A stretch of 64,000 bases of DNA from an uncultured Saprospiraceae bacterium (GTDB lineage Bacteria > Bacteroidota > Bacteroidia > Chitinophagales > Saprospiraceae), in NCBI GenBank assembly GCA_938045585.1, contig CALIAU010000017.1, forward strand, positions 47,490-111,489, written 5' to 3'. Of this stretch, positions 30,001-45,000 are shown one piece after another. The stretch's first letter is position 1. Each line of letters starts with the position of its first letter. The notes under the pieces were generated by a model. That model had not been told where the DNA came from. It made no database searches and saw only the letters and a program-made list of their open reading frames with translations. The translations under genes and the position numbers were made by a program.

Positions 30001-33000
30001 TTTAGATGAACAGTTGCATAACAAGCCCAAGGATCTGTACTAATTGTTATATCATCTGGACAATCCTTTATTACTGGCGGTACATCATCCAGTACTTTTA
30101 CAGATTGATAATGTTCAATCGGATTCACTCCTGGAACAATTTCTTCGCACATATCTCTGATAATCCACTTTCTTAGAATCTCATAACTTCCTTCACAGTT
30201 CATAAGTAACTGATCGTCCCAATTCCAGAAGTGTGAACATAAACCATCTCCTGTTTCAAAGACTGGCACTCCACCAATGAGTGGATAACCTGTTTCGTCA
30301 GGATGGGTTAATTCCGGATTATCTATTATGTCCTGACAGCCATAATCTTCTGTTAGTATTATGTTATCTGGCCAGACAATATCTGTATTATCAAAGTCTT
30401 TGATAGTAATCACTTGTACACATTCTACCCAATTCCCCGCTTCATCTGTCACAGACCATGTTCTTACTATTTGTGCTGTTGTATCCAGACACATACCTAG
30501 ATTCGTAAAGTCATCAACGTAATTTATAAAGATGTCTTCTTCACATGAGGTCACGATAGGTTCACCCGTATTAGAAGGATCAAAGGCATGATTACAATTA
30601 ATGACGGTATCCGCTGGACAGATTACCTCTGGTAAGGCTTTTGTCTCAATGAGTATATCAACCCAACAACAATTACCATCCTCACAATCTGTACAGACAT
30701 TCGCTCGTATAATTTGATCTACATATTCTAAGCCAACGCAATTAGTTCCATCAGTACTGTTACCAATTTCGATTCCTGTAAGTGTCATCAAGGTCACACA
30801 AAAATCATCAAAACAACCATATTGGTCTCCTTCTAAAAGCATGTCTGGGGTTATGCAGGCCATACAATCTGATCCCAATGAGACATTAATCTGATCATTA
30901 CATGCTAATTGATTACTATCTGGTTCAAAACCATTTATTGTAACAGTGAACATACAGCTGGTAACATTTCCAGCAAGGTCAGTTACCGTTACAGTTATTA
31001 CATGTACACCTGTTGGAATACCATCAGAGAAAGCAGGATCATACACTATAGATTCTACTCCACAGTTATCTTCCGTCACTGGTAGATTTAAACTATTCAG
31101 CGGGAAGGTACATTCTCCTGGTTCTAGATCTATGACCTGATCCATGCAACTAAGCGGATCAATCACTGGATCTTCTGTATCCTTTACTTCTACATCAAAT
31201 GAACAAGTAGATGTATTTCCAAATTGATCCATTAGGGTATAGGTAACTGTCGTTGTACCAACTTCAAATACCTCTGTAATAGTAACACCCGACATCACAC
31301 TTCCACTTGGTGGCGTACTGATATCGTCTAAGGTTGAGTACTCTACTGAAATTGTTGCTAAGCAACAATTGTCAGCTGCTATAGGAGGTATCCAAGAAAA
31401 TTCGGCTCCACATTCTCCAGGGTCATTATCGATACAAATATCTCCTACACTATATGGCGCTAAGGCAAGTACTTCCAATTCTACACTTGTAAGCATACCC
31501 GGAACAGCTCCACTATTCGCTATTTCGAGAATCCAATCTCCAGATGGATTTTCTCCAAAGAAATCTTTGAAAGAACCTAGAGCTTGGAAATCTGTTCCTC
31601 CACCGAGTGGTCCACACAGTATTGATCCAAAGTTATTCACAGAAGAATCATCTAGGCTAATATCTATATCTGCTGTATTAGGACAAACGCCTCCAAATAA
31701 ATTAACTGTAGTACCTGATGGACTTGTTAAGGCCATGGAGATGTCACCAGCATTTGCGATACTCATTATAAGATCATTAATATTTATATCACCTACAGGA
31801 TCTAAATTAGTGACAGGGAATACAACCGAAGTACAAGCGTCAGGAGCAACTACGATTGGTAGTGTTACCATATAACTTGTTGTATCATGTTCTGCACAGA
31901 ACGGAACTTCTTCATCTATAACCGTTACCGTCGTTGTACACACTGCGCTACTAGGCGCCTCTGCCTGCAATCCTACAGTAGATCCATTATCAGCTAGTAC
32001 TGGTAAGCCTGGATTTAACAAACCAAAACTTCCTGCAGTACATCCTGCTGCAACTACCCAATCTGCGGCATCATCATGATCACATACTATATCTCTATAA
32101 ATATTAACACCTGAAATACTTCCAGCAAATGTAAAGTTCACGGGAATATGTCCGTTTATCGCAACACCATCTATGCCATTTCCAGCAAAGTCAAGATAGT
32201 ATCCTGCTGGAGTACCAGCTGGCACATTCGTAAACAGCTGTGTGTAAACTCCACCCACAGGAACAATAGTTCCATTTGGAATATTATAACTTTCGTTATC
32301 TGGTCCCTCTCTAGATATATCCAAACAAGATAAATCTACAGAAGCTGGACCAAAGTTAGTTATCTCCACACCTGTTACTCCCCCATCTTGTACAATCTCT
32401 GTGATCAATACTAGTGGTTGATCAAAAATTGTGTAACAGATCGTACTTACTCCTTCTGGGAATTTTATTCCGCTTGCATCATCAAATCCACAAGCGACTA
32501 TATTTCCTGCTGCATCTTTCACCTCATAGGTAACTACAATATTATCTGGACAATTATCTTCAAAACTAATTGGCGCTAAATCATTCACGACTGCACCACA
32601 CATATCTGGCGTGTTAGGCACTATGGTATCCTGTGGACACACTATGGTAGGTGGCGTATGGAAATCATTGACAATAATTTTAATCTCACAGAAACTTACA
32701 TTCCCACAATCATCGATTGCTTGGAAACTTAGAATAGTAAGACCTACTGGAAATAATGATCCACTTGTTAAACCTGTGCCATCAATCTGACTTATCTCTG
32801 CATCCCCACAATTATCTGTTGCAATTAAGTCAGGGTAATTCACAAAGGCAGTACACCATCCTACTGGCGCGTCTACTACAATAGGTCCTGCAGGGCAATT
32901 TAAAAATTCTGGTGGGGTTAAGTCTCCAGTACTAAAGGTATGTGTGATACTAGATGCATTTCCGCAATCATCCGTTGCTGTGAAAATGACTTCAATACTC

Positions 33001-36000
33001 CTAGAGTCATTACATCCATCTACCCAATTGTCCACATCAAAATTATTCGTCCATGTAACGCCTCCACAGACATCTGTTGCATCTGCATTTGCATTGTTTG
33101 ATAACCAACTAATCAGTTCATCATCATTCCCTGCTCCACTTTGATCACATTCTCCGCTAACGTCTTCTCCACCAACAATTTCTGGAGCTACTGTATCTTC
33201 AATTGTGAAACTACCCTCTGTTGTGCTTGTATTTCCACATTCATCTTCCACTGTAAATCTATAGACCTGAATACCTGTTATTCCACAACTATCCTCGTCC
33301 ATGATAAGATCCCACTCCCAGGTGAGATTCGTACCCGAACAAATATCGGTTGCACCTGCTGCAGCTATATTTGCTAACCAGGCATCTATTTCTCCATCAT
33401 TACCAGCTCCATCACATTCTACTACCATATCCATTGCCATAGGATCAATTAATGGTGGAGTTGTATCTTCTACTATAAAGTTTGCAATAGTCACTACCGA
33501 CTCATTTCCACAAGAATCAATTGCTGTAAACATATATCTATACGTCGCAGTAGGGCCACAGCCATCCACTACATCCATAAGAGTATGAGTCCATATTTCC
33601 ACTCCACTACATAGGTCCTCCGCTAAGGCACCTCCATTATTAGCAATCCAACTTAATGAATCCATGGTCACTGTAGCTGGATTACATTCTACGATAGTAT
33701 CCTTTGCAGGCGAAACAATAGTAGGAGCTTGATTGTCAATTATTTCTACTGTCGCTGATAGACTTGCTGCATTTCCACAAGCGTCTGTTGCGGTAAACGT
33801 TACAAGAGCACTACCCGTCAAAGCAGAACAACCGCCGGTAAGCCCAGTAAAGTCATTTGTATAAATTATCAATGAACAACTATCTTCTGCTTCACCCCCA
33901 CCTACAGTATTTAACCAGGCGTCAATTGCACCTAGTGGATCTACATTTCCATCACAAATGATAGTCAGGTCCTGTGGTTCTATTTCCCAGAACGGCGCCA
34001 CATCATCATTAATTTCGAAGGTTGTTGAAGTACTTGTACTATTGCCACAGTCATCTGTAGCAGTAAAGGTTACGACAACCTCACCTGTTGTTCCACAGTC
34101 TGTAACTATTGTACCATAATCGTTTGTCCAAGTAATATCCCCGCAGGTATCTTCTGCTTCAGCGCCTCCATTACTATTTAGCCAAGAGATTAAATCTATA
34201 GCATTACTGGATCCATTACATTCTCCAACAAATGGCATGGCCGGAGTTACTATTACGGGATCCGTGTTGTCAACAGTAACATATTCTGCAATATCAGATG
34301 ATTCATTTCCACAAGCATCTACCGCAGTAAATTCATAGACTAATGTTTCTGTGCCTCCACAGCCACTGATAGTATTAAATAATCTGTTGGTAATAGTCAC
34401 ATCACCACAATCATCCATAGCAGAAGCTTGGTCTAACCAATCATCCAATGTTATCATCTCCGCAGCACATTCTTCTATTAGGTCTTCTGGCACCGTTAAT
34501 TCAGGCGCTATATTATCCTCAATTATTACACGCGCAATTGTTGTACTTTGATTCCCGCAAGCATCTGTTGCTGTGAATGTATAGCTAGTTATTGAAGCTA
34601 ATCCACAGGTAGGTATTGCTGTATCCGCAGCAAAAGTCCAATCTATGGGTTCACTACAAATATCACTTGCCACAGCCCCACCGTTTGCTAACTCCCAAGC
34701 TGCAATTGCTGCAGCATTTCCAGGGTCTGCGCATTCAAGAACCAGATCTTGTGCTGGAGTCTCAATTACAGGTACTGTGTTATCTTCAATGCTTATCGTT
34801 CTTACGCAGGTAGTTGTATTTAAACATTCATCTACTAAGGTGAAGGTCACGGTAAATACTCCTGCCCCTCCACAGCTAGGTGTAAAGACATCTGGATAAT
34901 CTGTTGTATAAGTCAGCTGTCCACTACACTCATCAAAAGCAATTCCATTTCCTAGCCAATTTGTTATTACAGCATCATTTACCGGATCACCACATTCTAG
35001 TACTATGTCATCAGGACAAGACAGTTCGGGTGCAGTCGAATCCTCTATAGTAAAGGTCGCTACTGTTTCTGAAGAATTTCCACAAGCATCTGTTGCAGTA
35101 AAGGTTACTGTTGTTGTGCCAGTACCTCCACAGTCTGCAGTAAATACACCTACATAATCATTTGTCCAAATTACAGGTTCGCTACAAGCATCTGTTGCCA
35201 TAGCACCTCCATTGTTTGCTAACCAACTAAGTAAGGCTTCATTTTCATTTCCATCACATTCTACAACCATGTCCATAGCCATTGGAGCTATTACTGGAGC
35301 AACTTCGTCAATTGTAGAATAGGATGCTAAGCAGGTACCAGTATTGCCAGCCTGATCGGTAACTGTGAATAAGTAGGTCTGTTCAAAGGTGCCTCCACAA
35401 CTACTGAAATCTGTTACGAGTTGGTTTGAAACGACAAGATCTACTAAGTCATCACAATTATCTGTGACGGTTGCTGCAATGGCTGCCATCCAAGCTGCCA
35501 CGTCTTCTGTTCCACATGCAACATCTAGTTCGTCTGAGCATGTAATCACGGGATCTTCACAATCTTCCACTAAAACATTAAAGCTACACGTTGCTGAATT
35601 CCCAGCAGCATCTACTATTGTATACGTTACAGTACTTATCCCTAGAGGGAAGAGTGTTCCAGCTGGTACATTACCCATCGCTCCCACTACATCAATACTT
35701 CCATCAGCGCTTACGATATCATGTGTAAACGTACTTCCTGGACAGTTGTCCGCAGTGAGTGAATTTATACTGGCATCACTTGGCCAAGTACACGTGCCGT
35801 CCGCATTACAAACAACGACTGTATTACTCGGACAATCGATACTTGGAATATCACTATCTACTACTGTTATATCAAAACTACATACCGCACTTACATTACC
35901 ACAGGCATCTGTAGCCGTATAGCTAATTGTTGTTGTTCCAATTGGGAATGGCATTCCTGACGGAATGTTATCTGCTCCCGGTGTTATTGTTAAATTATCA

Positions 36001-39000
36001 TCACAGGAATCAAATGCAATTGGTGTGCTATAGACTACATTCGTTTCACATAGATCTACATCCACATTCACGGTCATATCTTCTGGACAATTTAGCCAAA
36101 CTGGAATAGTCGTATCATCCATCATTATTGTAGCTGTACAACTTATCTCATTTCCGCAATCATCCGTCGCTGTAAAAATCACATCGATTCCTGCTGCTCC
36201 GCAATTATCTGGCAAACCACCTGGGTAATCATGTGTTATCGTAACTGCGCTACAATCAAATTCATCCGTTGCTGTAGCTGATTCTAACCATGCTAAAATC
36301 AATTGATCATTGTCTGGATCTGCACATTCAAGTTCGAGTGTAGGAGGACAAACAATGCTAGGAAGTCCTGTATCTGTAATTGTATAATTTGCAAATCCAG
36401 TTGTTTCATTTCCACAATCATCTGTTGCAGTAAATAAGTAAACCTCTGTATTTGTACCGCCGCATCCACTGATTGTATTCCATAAAACTGCATCAATTGT
36501 TGGCGCTGCTCCACAATCATCAGTCGCTGAGGCCATCAATATCCAAGCAGCAACATCTGTCATAATATTTCCACATTCTTCTACTATATCATCTGGTGGA
36601 AATAACATAGGTGGAGTCGTATCTTCCAAGATAATACTTGCTGTAGTTGTACTTGCGTTCATACAGTCATCTAGTACTGTAAACACATAGGTGGTATTGC
36701 TATTCGCTCCACAGCCAGGAACAACTGTACCTCCGTCATTACTCCATGCAGTCAAAGGATTAATCAAACTACAATCATCACTTGCTACAGCTCCTCCATT
36801 GTTTGCTAACCATGCTGCTATTGCTGCAGCATTTCCAGGGTCTGCACACTCTAATACTAAATCTTCTGCTGGAAGATCAATTGTAGGTGGTGTTGTATCC
36901 ACCAGAGTAATTGTACGTGTACAGGTTCTAAGATTCCCGCAGGCATCTTCTGTTGTAAATGTTACAGTATACACACCTGACAATCCACATGCAGGTGCAA
37001 ACACATCATCAAAATCATTTGTTACTGCCACAGTACCATCGCATTCATCAATAGCTTGTGCGCTATTTAACCAGTTGTTGATTACGATATCATTTATACC
37101 AGCAGAACATTCTAATTCTAGATTATCAGGACAACTTAGGTCAGGTGACGTTGTATCCACTATTTCAAAAACAGCTGCTGTTTCTGAACTGTTTCCGCAG
37201 GCATCTGTTGCTGTAAAGGTCACAGTAACAGAGCCTGTAACTCCATCTGTACAATTCGGAATAAGGTCACCCGTAAAATCATTTGTCCATACTAGAGGCT
37301 CACTGCAATCATCCGTTGCTGTTGCGCCTCCATTATTATTTAACCATGCAAGTAGAGCAGTGCTTTGACTTCCTCCATTGCATTCTACCGTTTCATCTAT
37401 TGCATCCGTAATAAGAGGTGGCACCTCATCTACAGTCATATATGTTGCTAAGCAAGTTCCTGTATTTCCTGCTTGATCCGTCACTGTAAATAAGTACACC
37501 TGTTCAAACGTGCCTCCACAACTACTAAAATCAGTCAGTAATTGGTTCGTCACTGTCAGGTCTGCAAGTTCATCACAATTATCAGTTGCTGTTGCAGCTA
37601 TATCTGCCATCCATGTGGCAAGATCTTCTGCACCACAAGCAACTTCTAATTCGTCCGTACATAAGATAACTGGATCTTCACAATCCTCCACAACTACATC
37701 AAAACTACAGCTTGCTGTATTTCCAGCAGCATCTGTAATTGTATAGCTTACAGTGCTGGTTCCTAATGGGAACAAGGTTCCAGCGGGAACGTTCCCTGAT
37801 GCACCTACTACATCAATACTTCCATCTGCACTCACAATATCATGCACAAAAGAACTACCAACGCAGTTATCTGCAGTAAGTGAATTAATACTTGCATCAC
37901 TAGGCCATGTACAGCTGCCGGTCGTATTACAGACCACAACTGCATTACTTGGACAATCAATGCTTGGCGTATCACTATCTACTACCGTTATATCAAAACT
38001 GCATACCGCACTTACATTTCCACATGCATCTGTTGCTGTATAACTTATCGTTGTTGTTCCAAGTGGGAACGGCATTCCAGAAGGAATATTTGTTGCCCCT
38101 GGAATTATTGTCAATGCATCATCACAAGCATCCACAGCAATAGGTGTACTATAGACCACATTGGTTTCACATAAATCAACATCTACATTTACCGTCATAT
38201 CCTCAGGACAGTTTAACCAAACAGGTACTTGGGTATCTATCATTGAAATTGTGGACATGCAACTGATTTCGTTGCCACAGGCATCTGTTGCTGTAAAGTT
38301 TACATTAATTCCGGGTGCTCCACAATTATCTGGTAATCCTCCCGGATAATCGTGTGTTATTGTTATTGCACTACAATCAAAGGCGTCCGTTGCTGTCGCT
38401 GCATCTAACCATTGCAGAATCAATTGATCATTATCTGGATTAGCACACTCTAAGACAAGAGGTGGTGGACAAACTATGGTAGGTATACCAGTATCTTCTA
38501 ATGTATAGCTTGCAAATTCAGTGCTTTGATTACCACACGCATCTGTCGCTGTGAATAGATATACTTCTGTATTTGTTCCACCACAGCCACTAATTGTGTT
38601 CCATAATACTGCATCTATTACTGGAGCAGCATCACAATCATCTGGTGCAGTAGCCATCGCTATCCACGCGGCAACATCGATTCCCACATCCCCACATTCC
38701 TCAACTATATCGCTTGGAGGATTTAAATCTGGCGCTGTCGTGTCAATTAATATAATACTTGCACTTGTTGTACTTGCATTCATACAATCATCTAGCACAG
38801 TAAAGACATAAGTTGTTGTACTTGTTTCTCCACAAGCAGATACGACTACACCTCCATCATTACTCCAGTCGGTCAATGGATTTATAACACTACATGCATC
38901 ACTAGCTATCGCCCCACCATTACTTGCTAACCATGCTGCGATCGCTGCATCATTTCCAGGATCTGCACATTCAAGTACGATATCACTGGCATCAAGATCT

Positions 39001-42000
39001 ATAGTTGGAGCTGTATTATCTTCTAAGGTTATTGTTCTTACGCAGGTAGTCTCATTTAAACATGCATCCACTAACGTAAAAGTAACCGTAAACACACCAG
39101 CCGCACCACAACTTGGTGCAAATACATCGGGATAATCGGTAGTATAACTTATAGCCCCACTACAGTCATCAAAGACTACACCTGTTCCTAACCAACTGGC
39201 TATGAGCATATCATTCATAGGGTCAGCACACTCTAAGACTAAATCATCTGGACATACTAAATCTGGATCTGTTGTATCTTCTATTATAAAGGAAGCTTCA
39301 GTTGTAGACATGTTTCCACATGCATCTGTCGCTGTAAATATGACTGTCGAACTTCCTGTTCCTCCACATTCTGCGTCAAACTGACCTGCATAATTATTGG
39401 TCCAAACAACAGGCTCACTGCAAGCATCTGTTGCTGATGCACCTCCATTATTTGCTAACCATGCTAATAAGGCTGCTCCTTCATCCCCATCACATTCTAC
39501 CGTCATATCCATTGCGATAGGATCTATCACTGGTGGTACATCATCCGTAGTCATATATGTTGCAAGGCAGATTCCTGTGTTTCCTGCTTGATCTGTTACT
39601 GTAAATTCATATACCTGATTAAAGGTACCTCCACAACTACTAAAGTCAGTAATGAGCTGGCTAGTAACTACTAAGTCAGCTAGATCATCACAATTATCAG
39701 TGACTGTTGCTGAAATAGTTGCTATCCATCCTGCTAAATCCTCTGCTCCACAAGCTATTGCTAGTTCGTCTGAACATGTTATGACTGGATCTTCGCAATC
39801 TTCTACTAGCACATCAAAACTACAGCTAGCGACATTTCCTGCAGCATCTGTAATCGTATAAGTTACTGTACTTGTACCTAAAGGGAATAATGTTCCCGCT
39901 GGCACATTTCCTGAAGCAGCTACTACATCTATACTTCCATCTGCACTCACGATATCATGCACAAACATACTTCCTGTGCAATTATCAGCAGTAAGAGAAT
40001 TGATGCTAGCATCGCTAGGCCATGCACAGCTACCATCCGCATTGCATACCACAATAGCGTTACTAGGACAATCTATACTTGGTATATCACTGTCTTCAAC
40101 AGTGATATCAAAGCTACATACAGCACTTACATTACCACAGGCATCCGTCGCTGTAAAACTTAAACTTGTTGTTCCTAATGGGAAAGGCATGCCCGATGGA
40201 ATATTTGCTGCTGCAGGTGTTATAACTAATGCATCATCACATGCGTCAAAGGCAATAGGTGTACTATATACTACATTCGTCTCACATAAATCGACATCCA
40301 CATTCACCGTCATGTCTGTTGGGCAGTTTAGCCAAACAGGAAGTTGCGTATCCATCATCTCAATCGTTGACATACAACTTACCTCATTTCCGCAAGCATC
40401 CGTAGCAGTAAACGTTACGGAAATTACTGGACTACCACAGGCACCAGGAAGGCCTCCAGGATAATCATGTGTAATTGTAACTTCACTACAACTATTTTCA
40501 TCAGATGCTACAGCACTTTCTAACCATTGTAAAATAATTTGATCATTTGCCTCTACCCCACATTCTAAAACGAGTGGAACAGGACAACTCATGATTGTAG
40601 GAAGACCAGTGTCCTCGATGACATAATCTGCCAATCCAGTCGTCTGGTTTCCACAATCATCTGTCGCAGTAAATAGATACGTTTCGGTATAAGTTCCCCC
40701 ACATCCACTGATTGTATTCCAAAGTTCAGTAGAAATAACTGGGAGTGCATCGCAATCATCTTCGACCATTGCAAGTGCTAACCATTCCGTAACCGTTAAT
40801 GCTATTGCACCACATTCTTCTGTCTGATTCGCAGGTACAGTCAGAGTCGGTGGTGTTGTATCTTCAAGTATAACTTGTGCTATTGTTTCTGTTGTGTTTC
40901 CACATTCATCTTCTACAGTGAATGTATATTCTGTAATAGTATTCATACCGCAGGTAGGAACTGGAGTTCCAGCTACAAAGGTCCATGTTAAGTCTGTAGC
41001 ACATTGATCCGTTGCTATAGCCAAACCATTTGCTGTTTCCCAGGCTTCAATGAGAGCGGCATTCCCTGGATCTGCACATTCAAGCACTAAATCTTGGGCA
41101 TTAATTGTAATAGCAGGTGCGGTCGTATCTTCAATAGTAATTGTCGCCTGTGTCAATCCAAAATTTCCGCATTCATCTTCTGCCATGAACATTACAGTGA
41201 TTTCATTATTTGGTACAACGCAGGTTGTTGGCAGGGCTACAAAATCATTCTGTACTGTTACTAAATGACAATTATCACTGGCCTGATAGGTATTTAACCA
41301 GGTCGCAACGATGGCATCATTTGCGGGATCATTACATTCCAAAGTGATATTTGCAGGAGGTAAAATCATCGGTGATTCATCATCATGAATTCTGTATGTT
41401 GCAACTGTAGTTGCCGTATTTCCACAGGCATCTGTAGCAGTAAAAGTCACCTCTACCGTTTCGTCACAGGTATCATCAAAGCCAGACACAAAATCATTTG
41501 TCCAAGTGACACTACCACAATCATCCTCAGCTTCTGCTCCGCCATTATTTAATAACCATTCTATAAATTCAAATTCTCCTACTTCACAATGTTCTTCTAT
41601 TGGAACTGCTTCTGCAATAATATTTGGAGGAATATTATCTTCAATAATAAACGATGCGGTGCATACTGAGGAATTACCTGCATCATCTGATACTGTAAAT
41701 TGATATACTGTTGTATTTGATTCTCCACATCCAGAAATTGTATTAAATTCTTGCTCTGCTGCAACTAATATCATATCACAGTTGTCTGTAGAATTTGCCT
41801 CAATACTAGCTAATGAAGTCGTAATCCAAGCTGCCAGTTCTGCTGTATTTCCTGCACCATCACATTCTACTACCATATCCATAGGACAAACAATAATTGG
41901 GTCCTCACAATCACTCACAATAACATCAAAGGAACAACTCACCATATTTCCAAATGCATCTTCAATCGTATACGTAATTGTACTAGAACCTAATGGAAAC

Positions 42001-45000
42001 AAGGTACCTGCTGGAACATCTCCTGCAGCATCTACTACATCGATACTTCCATCTGCACTTACAATTGTATGTGTAACTACTCCCATGCAATTTTCAGATG
42101 AGGTAGAATTCGTAGATGCATCACTAGCCCATGTACATGTTGTTGCATCATTGCAAACAACAATATTTCCAGGACAAGATATAGTGGGATCAGTTGTATC
42201 TTCTACAGTGATGCTAAACTCACAGGTAACAGCATTCATACAAGCATCTACAGCTGTAAAGACAATATCTGTTGTACCTACTGGAAACGTCTCACCTGAT
42301 TCAATTCCAGAAGTAAAACTGACTGTTACATCACAATTATCTTCAGCTATGGGTGTCGAGTATATAATCTCCGATCCACAATTTGCAACATCTGAATTCA
42401 CCGTAATATCTGCAGGACAATTGATAAAGCTAGGAGGAGTGGTATCATCCAGTATTATATCTGCTGTGCACGTTGCCGTTAGGCCACATGCATCTGTAGC
42501 TGTAAACACAACCGTTGTACCAGTAGCACCTCCACACGACAAGGCAGGAAGTGCTCCGTTAAAATTATTCGTTACTACAACATCCGAACAAACATCTGTT
42601 GTTACTGCTGTATTTAACCAAGTGATTATTGCCAGGTCATTATCAGGATCACCACATTCCAAAACCAAATCTGCAGGGCAGGTAATGGTAGGCACTGCTG
42701 CATCAACTATGGTAATGCTGGCATATCCATCAGAAAGATTCCCACAGGCATCTACAGCCGTAAATCTATACGTTGTTATATTTCCTCCACCACAAGCAGA
42801 GATGGTATTAAAAACTTGGGATTCTACAATTGGTGCTGCATCACACAGATCCATTGCCATTCCTCCCATTTCAAAGGCCATAATATCTCCTATATTACCA
42901 GCGCCATCACATTCTACTGTCATGTCTGCAGGTAATGTCAAATCTGGTGGTGTTGTATCTTCAATGATAAAGTTAGCAAATGCCTCTACCTCATTATCAC
43001 AATCGTCTGCCCATCTAAATTCATAATTTAAAACATCCGAACTTGAACATCCAGGGTTATCACCTGTCATTGTCTGAACAAGGTCTAAATCATCATCACA
43101 ATCATCCACAACCATAGCGCCACCATTTGTCGCCAGCCAAGCCATTAATGCTGCAGTATTTCCTGCGCCATCACATTCCACTGTCATGTCTTGTGGCTTC
43201 ATTAGGATGAGGGGAAGTTGCGTATCCTGCACTATAATCGTCGCAGTGCACATAGCCGTATTTCCGCAAGCGTCTTCTGTTGTAAATGTTACTATCGTTG
43301 CTGCATCTCCTTCGCAAACTGCTGCCCCGTCAGCATAATCATTTTCAATAGTTAGATCAAAATCGCACTGATCCACTGCGTAGGTAGTGGCTAGCCATAT
43401 GTCTATAATACTTGCATTATTTGGATCACCACATTCTAAAACTAAATCCTCTGGGCAATATATCTCTGGCTCTATTGTATCTTCTATTGTTATAGTCCCA
43501 ACTGTGGAAACTGAATTTCCACAATCATCTGTTGCAGTAAATTCTACATCTACGGAACCGGTATTATCCGAACAATCAGGTACAAGAACACCTGCACCTA
43601 AATACTCAAAACTCCAACTGAAATCACCACACAAATCAGTCGCTGTTGCCCCACCATTATTTGCTATCCAAGCATCAATTTCGGTATTTGCACTTCCAGA
43701 ATTACATTCCACAACCAAAGGGGCTGCTGCTGTTATTGTAGGTGGTGTAAAATCTGTAACTATATAACTTTGGATTTCAGAACTTACATTACCGCAGGGA
43801 TCTGTAGCAACAAATTCATACACAAAGGTCTGCGTACCACCGCAGCCCGATATCGTATTTATCAGATTGGATTCCAGAGTTACATCACAATTATCCATTG
43901 CAGAAGCTGTAGCTAACCAAGCTGTTAAATCTTCGGCACCACACTCTTCACCATCTGTAAACGCTGGTGTTAACATAGGCAGTTCCATGTCTGTTTCACA
44001 TAATAAGGTATAGCTGTTTACACAGGCACCATTTTGAATATTATACGTTACAGCCGTTGTACCACACTCTGTTATACTCAGACTTGCTGTTCCATCTCCG
44101 TTATCCACTACACCGACTCCTTCAAATAATCCACCTGGAGTTACTGCCGTAAATATAATCTCATCTCCAATACAGGCTGACTCGTTATCTTTTGTAAAAC
44201 TAGCATCGAGTGCCTCTCCATCCGTTACTATTATTTCTGCTACATAGCTATCACAACATTCGAGTGCCGGAAAGGGACCACAGGCAGGAAATTCTAAACA
44301 AATTTCTAACTCCAATAATATTGTACCAGCTCCAGTTACACTCAATTCTCCTGTTATGGGATCAATTATAGTTCCAGGTCCACTTAAGACAGTCCATGTT
44401 TTGTTTTCAAACCCAGGGTTTGCTAAATCATAATCTGTTATCGTTTCAAAAGGCACCATGCTTACTGTAGAACCTGGTGTATAACACGCTTTCGACATGA
44501 TCGTAAAAAATGGCTCTGGCTGTATGCCACATTGTACAAAGGCAGATTGCATATTAGGTTCCCCCATAGTACAAACATCTGGCACCTCATAAATTACTTC
44601 AAAACAACCACCTCCTGTTTGTATTAATGTTTCGTTTCCTATGGCAGAAATACTTGCAGCCGTAGTATAGGGGGTTGCCACCACTGCAGATAAAACACCA
44701 TCTCCAGTTGCACCAGGGAATAAATCTGATAGGTTAAACAAACTACTTGCGTTAGCTACATCTATAGGTTTGCACTGTCCTCCTATGTCAATCACATTTG
44801 GAATTGCATTTGTTTCATTTATTGTTAGTTCAACGCCCACTCTTTCTGCAGCACATCCATTACAAACACAGGCTGCAAAAAACACATAGGTACCTGGTTC
44901 AGATGCATCGAACACTTCAATTCCGGAAAGAGATACACCATCAATCGGTGTAAAAGACGTACCCGTTCCTTGCAATGCACCACCAGTAGGTAGGTTATAC

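Noticed and set aside
41782..43026. 414-codon open frame on the plus strand opposite giant B, and similar ones such as 15219-16037
   Set aside because: Opposite-strand shadows: the composition of the repeat-coding strand leaves few stops. Translations are Ser/Thr/Val/Ala-rich, repeat with the giant gene's period and show no domain or start signals.
33600..43970. CRISPR-like or satellite repeat
   Set aside because: The repeats are in frame, ~2.1 kb and domain-sized, within one protein gene; there is no short repeat/spacer pattern.
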